From Pseudomonadales bacterium (lineage in GTDB: Bacteria; Pseudomonadota; Gammaproteobacteria; Pseudomonadales; UBA5862), in NCBI GenBank assembly GCA_024234215.1, contig JACKOQ010000001.1:496001-560000 (forward strand): a stretch of DNA of 64,000 nucleotides, in the 5' to 3' direction. Positions 51,391-64,000 of this stretch are shown here, one piece after another. The position numbers and the translations under genes were made by a program. Position 1 is the stretch's first letter. Each line of letters starts with the position of its first letter. The notes beneath the pieces were generated by a model, which was given only the letters and a program-made list of their open reading frames with translations, ran no database searches and was not told where the DNA came from.

Positions 51391-51822
51391 ATGGCAAAGA
51401 AGATAGATTCGTACATCAAGCTGCAGGTCAAGGCCGGGCAGGCCAATCCAAGCCCGCCGATCGGTCCGGCATTGGGTCAGCGTGGTCTCAACATCATGGA
51501 ATTCTGCAAGGCGTTCAATGCGCAGACCCAGGGTGTCGAGCCGGGTCTGCCGCTGCCGGTGGTGATCACGGTCTACTCCGACAAAAGCTTCACCTTCATC
51601 ACCAAGACCCCGCCTGCGACCGTGCTGCTGAAGAAAGCGGCAGGCATCAAGAGTGGCAGCAAGGTGCCCAACAAGAACAAGGTGGGCAAGGTCACCCGGC
51701 AGCAGGTCGAAGAGATCGCCAAGCAGAAAATGCCCGATCTGACGGCGGCAACGCTGGAGGCGGCCGTGCGCACCATTGCCGGCAGCGCGCGCAGTGCCGG
51801 CATCGAAGTGGAGGGGCTGTGA
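51391..51822 (+). CDS. rplK: 50S ribosomal protein L11
   Basis: This 143-residue protein has the L11 N-terminal domain (IKLQVKAGQANPSPPIGPALG) and the rRNA-binding C-terminal domain (KSGSKVPNKNKVGKVTRQQ). It stimulates EF-G and RelA at the GTPase centre. An AGGAG lies upstream. rplA follows by 1 nt. Confidence 0.98.
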   Translation: MAKKIDSYIKLQVKAGQANPSPPIGPALGQRGLNIMEFCKAFNAQTQGVEPGLPLPVVITVYSDKSFTFITKTPPATVLLKKAAGIKSGSKVPNKNKVGKVTRQQVEEIAKQKMPDLTAATLEAAVRTIAGSARSAGIEVEGL

Positions 51823-51823
51823 C

Positions 51824-52519
51824 ATGGCGAAATTGAGCAAACGGGCGCAGCAGATCCGCGCTCGCATCGAGCCGGGCAAACTCTACAGCGTCGAAGAGGC
51901 GGTGGCGTTGTTGACCGATCTCTCCAAGGTCAAGTTCGTCGAGTCATTCGATGTCTCAGTCAACCTTGGAGTTGATCCGCGCAAATCCGATCAGGTGGTG
52001 CGGGGCGCCACCGTGCTGCCCAACGGCACAGGCAAGGAGGTGCGGGTTGCTGTCTTTGCGTCAGGCGAGAAGGCAGACCAAGCGCTGGCGGCCGGTGCCG
52101 ATGTCGTCGGCATGGAGGATCTGGCCGAGCGCATCAAGGGCGGTGATCTCGACTTTGGTGTGGTGATCGCCTCGCCCGATGCGATGCGTGTGGTGGGCCA
52201 GCTTGGTCAGATTCTGGGTCCGCGTGGCCTGATGCCGAACCCCAAGGTCGGCACCGTGGCGGTGGACGTGGCGCAGGCGGTCAGAAACGCGAAGTCGGGT
52301 CAGGTGCGCTACCGGACCGACAAGGCCGGGATCATCCATGGCTCGATCGGCCGGATCGGTTTTCCGGCTGACGCGATCAAGGGGAATCTGCTCGCGCTGC
52401 TCTCCGATCTGAAACGAGCCAAGCCGTCGACCTCCAAAGGGGTGTACATGCGCAAGGTGAGTCTCAGCACCACCATGGGGCCAAGCCTGACGATCGATCA
52501 GTCCAGCCTCGAGCTGTGA
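51824..52519 (+). CDS. rplA: 50S ribosomal protein L1
   Basis: This 231-residue protein begins MAKLSKRAQQIRARI and has the signature GRIGFPADAIKGN late in the chain. It binds 23S rRNA at the L1 stalk. In E. coli it represses the rplKA message by binding the rplK leader; the equivalent site here was not traced. Start at 51824 is 1 nt after rplK. Confidence 0.97.
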   Translation: MAKLSKRAQQIRARIEPGKLYSVEEAVALLTDLSKVKFVESFDVSVNLGVDPRKSDQVVRGATVLPNGTGKEVRVAVFASGEKADQALAAGADVVGMEDLAERIKGGDLDFGVVIASPDAMRVVGQLGQILGPRGLMPNPKVGTVAVDVAQAVRNAKSGQVRYRTDKAGIIHGSIGRIGFPADAIKGNLLALLSDLKRAKPSTSKGVYMRKVSLSTTMGPSLTIDQSSLEL

Positions 52520-52817
52520 CCCCTCCAAAAACCGAATTGGTCAGAGTCGGAATCTGACGAAAAGACTTTGCACTTGCCGGCGAGGCCTTTTTGGCGATCA
52601 CCGGGAGCTGTCAGAGACCATAGGTCCTTTATGTGTGGGTAACCACGCAGTCGAAAGGTTAATGTTGCCTATGTAGGCGGTGCGACTGAGACCTCAGTCT
52701 CTCCCGCGTTGTTGTAAAGAGGCGAACCCTTGATCTTCAAGGCTCGGAGGGTTCGCTGGCGTGCTCTCGACCGATGGTCGTTGATCATCGACCGAGGGTT
52801 AATTCTGGAGTAAACCG
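52520..52817 (+). promoter_or_regulatory. L10 leader region before rplJ
   Basis: This 298-nt gap is non-coding and structured. Visible pairs include GACTGAG/CTCAGTC (52684-52699). GCGAACCCT (52722-52730) pairs with AGGGTTCGC (52748-52756). A last stem CTCG..CGATG/CATCG..CGAG (52765-52795) precedes GGAG at 52807-52810. Family knowledge: the L10(L12)4 complex binds such leaders to repress rplJL. Boundaries are approximate; only 52680-52817 looks well structured. Confidence 0.6.
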
Positions 52818-53348
52818 ATGGCATTAAGACTCGAAGACAAAAAGGCGATCATCGCTGAAGTCAATGAGGTGGCCGGACGTGCTCTGTCTGTGGTCATTGC
52901 TGATTACCGTGGCGTCACTGTGGGCGATATCACCGGATTGCGCGTGAAGGCGCGTGATTCGGGTGTCTATCTGCGGGTCGTGCGCAACACCCTGGCAAGT
53001 CGAGCAGTGGAAGGAACCGAATTTCAGTGTCTGCAGCAGGCGCTGGTCGGTCCGACCATTCTCGCGTTCTCCATGGAGGACCCAGGTGCTGCGGCGCGGC
53101 TGCTGAAAGAGTTCGCAAAGCAGAACGACCGCTTTGTCATCAAGGCATTGGCCGTGGGCGGAAAATTGATGGGCGCCGAGCAGATCGATGCTCTGGCGAC
53201 GCTGCCGACCCGTGAGGAGGCGCTGTCTCGCCTCATGAGCGTCATGCAGGGTCCGATTGCCAAGCTGGCTCGCACCATCAACGAAGTGCCTTCCAAACTG
53301 GTACGCACCCTGGCCGCTGTCAACGATCAAAAGAGAGAGGCGGCATGA
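52818..53348 (+). CDS. rplJ: 50S ribosomal protein L10
   Basis: This 176-residue protein has N-terminal DKKAIIAEVNEVAGRAL and the rRNA-binding DYRGVTVGDITGLR. A C-terminal helix binds L7/L12 dimers. It forms the base of the stalk and is the autoregulator of its own leader. A GGAG site lies 7 nt before the ATG. Confidence 0.97.
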   Translation: MALRLEDKKAIIAEVNEVAGRALSVVIADYRGVTVGDITGLRVKARDSGVYLRVVRNTLASRAVEGTEFQCLQQALVGPTILAFSMEDPGAAARLLKEFAKQNDRFVIKALAVGGKLMGAEQIDALATLPTREEALSRLMSVMQGPIAKLARTINEVPSKLVRTLAAVNDQKREAA

Positions 53349-53415
53349 CGCTCGACCTTCGAGCGTGATCCCGGCTTAAGACGAACAGCAAACGAATAGA
53401 AGTGGAGAAACGTAA

Positions 53416-53793
53416 ATGGCTCTGAACAAAGACGAGATCCTTGACGCAATTGCTTCCATGACTGTCATGGAAGTGGTCGATCTGATCAAGGCGATGGAAG
53501 AGAAATTTGGTGTCACCGCCGCCGCCGCGGTGGCCGTGGCCGCACCGGCAGCCGCTGGCGAAGCTGCCGCCGCCGAGGAGCAGACCGAGTTCAACGTGAT
53601 TCTGAAAGATTCCGGCGAGAAGAAGGTCAACGTGATCAAGGTGGTCCGTTCGCTGACCAATCTGGGTCTCAAGGAGGCCAAGGATCTGGTGGACGGCGCG
53701 CCGGCGACGGTCAAGGAGGGTGTTTCCAAAGCCGAAGCCGAGGACATCAAGAAGCAACTCGAAGAGGCTGGCGCGACGGTGGAGGTCAAGTAA
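53416..53793 (+). CDS. rplL: 50S ribosomal protein L7/L12
   Basis: This 125-residue stalk protein has an N-terminal dimerisation helix (ILDAIASMTVMEVVDLIKAM), an Ala-rich hinge (residues 36-54) and the C-terminal factor-binding domain with VIKVVRSLTNLGLKEAKDLVDGAP. It recruits translational GTPases. An attenuator hairpin lies between it and rpoB. Confidence 0.98.
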   Translation: MALNKDEILDAIASMTVMEVVDLIKAMEEKFGVTAAAAVAVAAPAAAGEAAAAEEQTEFNVILKDSGEKKVNVIKVVRSLTNLGLKEAKDLVDGAPATVKEGVSKAEAEDIKKQLEEAGATVEVK

Positions 53794-53824
53794 TCCTCTT
53801 GTCCAACACGCTAAAAAGCAGCGC

Positions 53825-53862
53825 AAGGCTGGTGGCATTCCGCCATCGGCCTTTCGTTGTTG
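53825..53862 (+). terminator. Attenuator hairpin between rplL and rpoB
   Basis: AAGGCTGGTGGC (53825-53836) pairs with GCCATCGGCCTT (53842-53853), with two G-U pairs and a 5-nt loop, followed by a broken T-rich run. In E. coli partial termination here lowers rpoBC relative to ribosomal proteins. The remaining 53863-54051 has no gene. Confidence 0.7.
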
Positions 53863-54051
53863 TACAGAATTCAGTTCCGGATCAGTTTTAGTTTTGAAGA
53901 GCGGTGCGCACCTTTGCACCAGTGTGCACGGTGCAAGGATTGCAGCGATCGGTTCGCTGATCGGCGCAACCACCGTCAGTCGATTTCGTATTGATGCCCG
54001 ATGTGATTGAAACTGTCTCGATAACCCGTTGAATGAGGCTCGGATAGGCGA

Positions 54052-58197
<4,146 letters not shown>

Positions 58198-58264
58198 GTC
58201 TGCGCGGCCCCGTTCGATTTCAGGTCATAGATAGTCAAGTGTCGCTCCGGATGGAGGTATTGCT

Positions 58265-62476
<4,212 letters not shown>

Positions 62477-62486
62477 GAGGGTGCTG

Positions 62487-62520
62487 GACCCATCCGGTCG
62501 CCTGCGCGGCCGGATGGGTC
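62487..62520 (+). terminator. Hairpin after rpoC
   Basis: GACCCATCCGG (62487-62497) pairs perfectly with CCGGATGGGTC (62510-62520), 10 nt after the rpoC stop. No T-tract follows, so it may stabilise or process the mRNA rather than terminate. Confidence 0.55.
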
Positions 62521-62541
62521 GGCTTGCAGCAGCAGGAAAAG

Positions 62542-62570
62542 TTGACGTGAAGTGGCGTGATCATTAGAAT
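62542..62570 (+). promoter_or_regulatory. str operon promoter
   Basis: TTGACG (62542-62547) and TAGAAT (62565-62570) are spaced exactly 17 nt. A GC-rich discriminator follows; transcription should start near 62577. Confidence 0.8.
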
Positions 62571-62583
62571 CCGCCGGCCTGTT

Positions 62584-62617
62584 GGCAGGGGCCTTTTCGA
62601 GTGTTCCTGCCTTTTTT
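62584..62617 (+). terminator. Terminator-like hairpin in the rpsL leader
   Basis: GGCAGG (62584-62589) pairs with CCTGCC (62606-62611), followed by TTTTTT (62612-62617). It lies between the str promoter start point and the rpsL ATG. It could stop read-through from rpoC or attenuate the str transcript. Confidence 0.6.
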
Positions 62618-62652
62618 ATTTATGAAGAAATCTTGATATGGAGTTTGGTTGT

Positions 62653-63027
62653 ATGGCGACGATCAACCAATTGGTTCGCAAGCCGCGCAAGCGCAGGGTC
62701 GTGAAGAGCGATGTCCCCGCGCTGCAATCCTGTCCGCAGCGTCGTGGGGTCTGCACCCGCGTCTACACGACGACCCCGAAAAAACCCAATTCGGCGCTGC
62801 GCAAGGTGTGCCGGGTGCGGTTGACCAACGGTTTCGAGGTCTCCTCCTACATTGGCGGCGAAGGCCACAATCTGCAGGAGCACTCGGTGGTGCTGATTCG
62901 TGGCGGGCGGGTCAAGGATCTGCCAGGGGTGCGCTACCACACCGTCCGCGGCAGCCTCGACACCTCCGGGGTCAAGGACCGGCGGCAGGCGCGTTCCAAG
63001 TATGGAACCAAGAAGCCAAAGTCGTAA
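62653..63027 (+). CDS. rpsL: 30S ribosomal protein S12
   Basis: This 124-residue protein has K43 in TTTPKKPNS and K88 in GRVKDLPG, the wild-type residues whose change gives streptomycin resistance. It sits in the decoding centre. The ATG at 62653 is preceded by GGAG 9 nt upstream; an in-frame ATG at 62638 is not family-like. It leads rpsG and fusA. Confidence 0.97.
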   Translation: MATINQLVRKPRKRRVVKSDVPALQSCPQRRGVCTRVYTTTPKKPNSALRKVCRVRLTNGFEVSSYIGGEGHNLQEHSVVLIRGGRVKDLPGVRYHTVRGSLDTSGVKDRRQARSKYGTKKPKS

Positions 63028-63108
63028 AAGACGTTGGCAGTAAGGCCGGAGAGCTGCTTGTGCAGCTGTTCCGGATCAACCTGAAGAGCATCAAAAGAGG
63101 TAACTGTT

Positions 63109-63579
63109 GTGCCAAGAAGACGCGTCATTGCCAAGCGTGAGATCCTGCCCGATGCCAAATATGGCAGCCCGCTGGTCGCCAGATTCATGAATCACGTGAT
63201 GGAAGATGGCAAGAAATCCATCGCCGAAAGAATCGTCTACGGTGCGCTCGATATCGTCGCCGAGCGTACCAAGGGCGATCCGCTCAAGATTTTCGAGAGT
63301 GCGCTCGATGCAGTGGCGCCACTGGTCGAGGTGAAATCGCGACGGGTGGGTGGCGCAACCTACCAGGTTCCGGTCGAAGTCAGGGCTTCGCGCCGTGGTG
63401 CGTTGTCGATGCGCTGGCTGGTGCAATACTCCCGTGCCCGCAGTGAAAAATCGATGCCGCAACGGCTGGCGGGCGAAATCATGGATGCCGCGCAGGGTCG
63501 CGGCGCAGCGGTCAAGAAGCGTGAAGATGTCCACCGGATGGCCGAAGCCAACAAGGCGTTCTCGCACTACCGTTTTTAA
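63109..63579 (+). CDS. rpsG: 30S ribosomal protein S7
   Basis: This 156-residue S7 starts (GTG) PRRRVIAKREILPDAKYGS and contains VGGATYQVPVEVR and the C-terminal ANKAFSHYRF. It binds the 16S rRNA 3-prime domain and in E. coli regulates the str operon. AGAGG lies 8 nt upstream of the GTG. Confidence 0.97.
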   Translation: MPRRRVIAKREILPDAKYGSPLVARFMNHVMEDGKKSIAERIVYGALDIVAERTKGDPLKIFESALDAVAPLVEVKSRRVGGATYQVPVEVRASRRGALSMRWLVQYSRARSEKSMPQRLAGEIMDAAQGRGAAVKKREDVHRMAEANKAFSHYRF

Positions 63580-63618
63580 TCTCGCAGTAATCTCTGATCC
63601 AAGTTCAGGAGCAGTTTC

Positions 63619-64000
63619 GTGGCACGTACGACCCCGTTGAAACGATACCGAAATATCGGCATTTGCGCGCATGTGGATGCAGGCAAGACCACCACCACCG
63701 AGCGGGTGCTGCTCTATACCGGCGTCTCGCACAAACTGGGTGAGGTCCACGAAGGGACCGCCACGATGGACTGGATGGCGCAGGAGCAGGAGCGTGGCAT
63801 CACCATCACCTCCGCGGCCACCACCTGTTTCTGGAAAGGGATGGACCAGCAGTTCGACCAGCACCGCATCAACATCATCGACACCCCGGGCCACGTCGAT
63901 TTCACGATCGAGGTGGAACGTTCGCTGCGGGTGCTGGACGGTGCCGTGGTGGTCTTCTGCGCAACCGCAGGGGTGGAGCCGCAATCGGAAACGGTCTGGC
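63619..64000 (+). CDS. fusA: Elongation factor G, 5-prime part
   Basis: The frame is open from GTG 63619 to the window edge (127 codons). G1 AHVDAGKTTTTER, switch I ERGITITSAATT and G3 DTPGHVDFT are all present, identifying EF-G. The remainder of the gene is outside. AGGAG lies upstream. It follows rpsG by 39 nt, the usual str order. Confidence 0.97.
   Translation, partial: MARTTPLKRYRNIGICAHVDAGKTTTTERVLLYTGVSHKLGEVHEGTATMDWMAQEQERGITITSAATTCFWKGMDQQFDQHRINIIDTPGHVDFTIEVERSLRVLDGAVVVFCATAGVEPQSETVW

Overview
The window is a GC-rich, densely packed bacterial chromosome segment. Gene content and order point to a gammaproteobacterium. Examples are mpl followed by ubiX, MnmC as an MnmD/MnmC fusion, RsmJ, HslVU, MlaA, and the run tRNA-Tyr/Gly/Thr, tuf, tRNA-Trp, secE-nusG, rplKAJL, rpoBC and then directly rpsL-rpsG-fusA, which is the pseudomonad-type arrangement. 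I cannot name the order or genus from sequence alone. Several fatty-acyl/CoA enzymes, a PPi-type phosphofructokinase and a two-gene biotin carboxylase/carboxyltransferase pair suggest an aerobic heterotroph using organic acids and lipids.

Layout. 1-2263: end of a surface-polysaccharide cluster (two glycosyltransferases and a methyltransferase), closed by tRNA-Thr(CGT). 2440-6186: a divergent pair, a Pat-type protein lysine acetyltransferase and an HDAC-fold deacetylase, with a perfect inverted repeat between them. 6223-15273: housekeeping genes (PPi-PFK, mpl, ubiX, TusA-like, mobA, YoaA-type helicase, tsaB, rsmJ) with several 4-29 nt overlaps. 15458-21747: acyl-CoA ligase, mnmC, SLC13 transporter and a diguanylate cyclase. 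21949-26686: small metabolic and repair genes including msrA and alanine dehydrogenase. 26784-29305: SCP-x type thiolase, MlaA and PilZ. 29583-34207: biotin carboxylase, carboxyltransferase and ChrA. 34266-41434: hydrolases, acyl-CoA dehydrogenase, hslVU, a glycine-zipper lipoprotein and an enoyl-CoA hydratase. 41515-43879: an OxyR-like site with ahpC and ahpF. 43948-46111: an accessory patch with a Phd/PIN toxin-antitoxin pair, a 78-residue protein resembling the terminal helices of flagellar rod proteins, and an orphan phage-like endolysin-holin pair. 46127-48389: carbonic anhydrase and aldehyde dehydrogenase. 48575-64000: the translation/transcription super-cluster.

How it works together. 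The right-hand 15 kb is an uninterrupted run of growth-rate-controlled genes, with recognisable RNA control points: an L10 leader before rplJ, an attenuator between rplL and rpoB, and a promoter plus terminator-like hairpin before rpsL. The left 48 kb is mostly core metabolism in short operons. The most unusual items are the acetylation/deacetylation pair with its shared palindrome, the orphan lysis cassette, the rod-like mini-protein, an MlaA homologue without a lipobox cysteine, and the str-operon leader. I did not find a clearly undescribed multi-gene system; the listed findings are candidates of modest to moderate interest.
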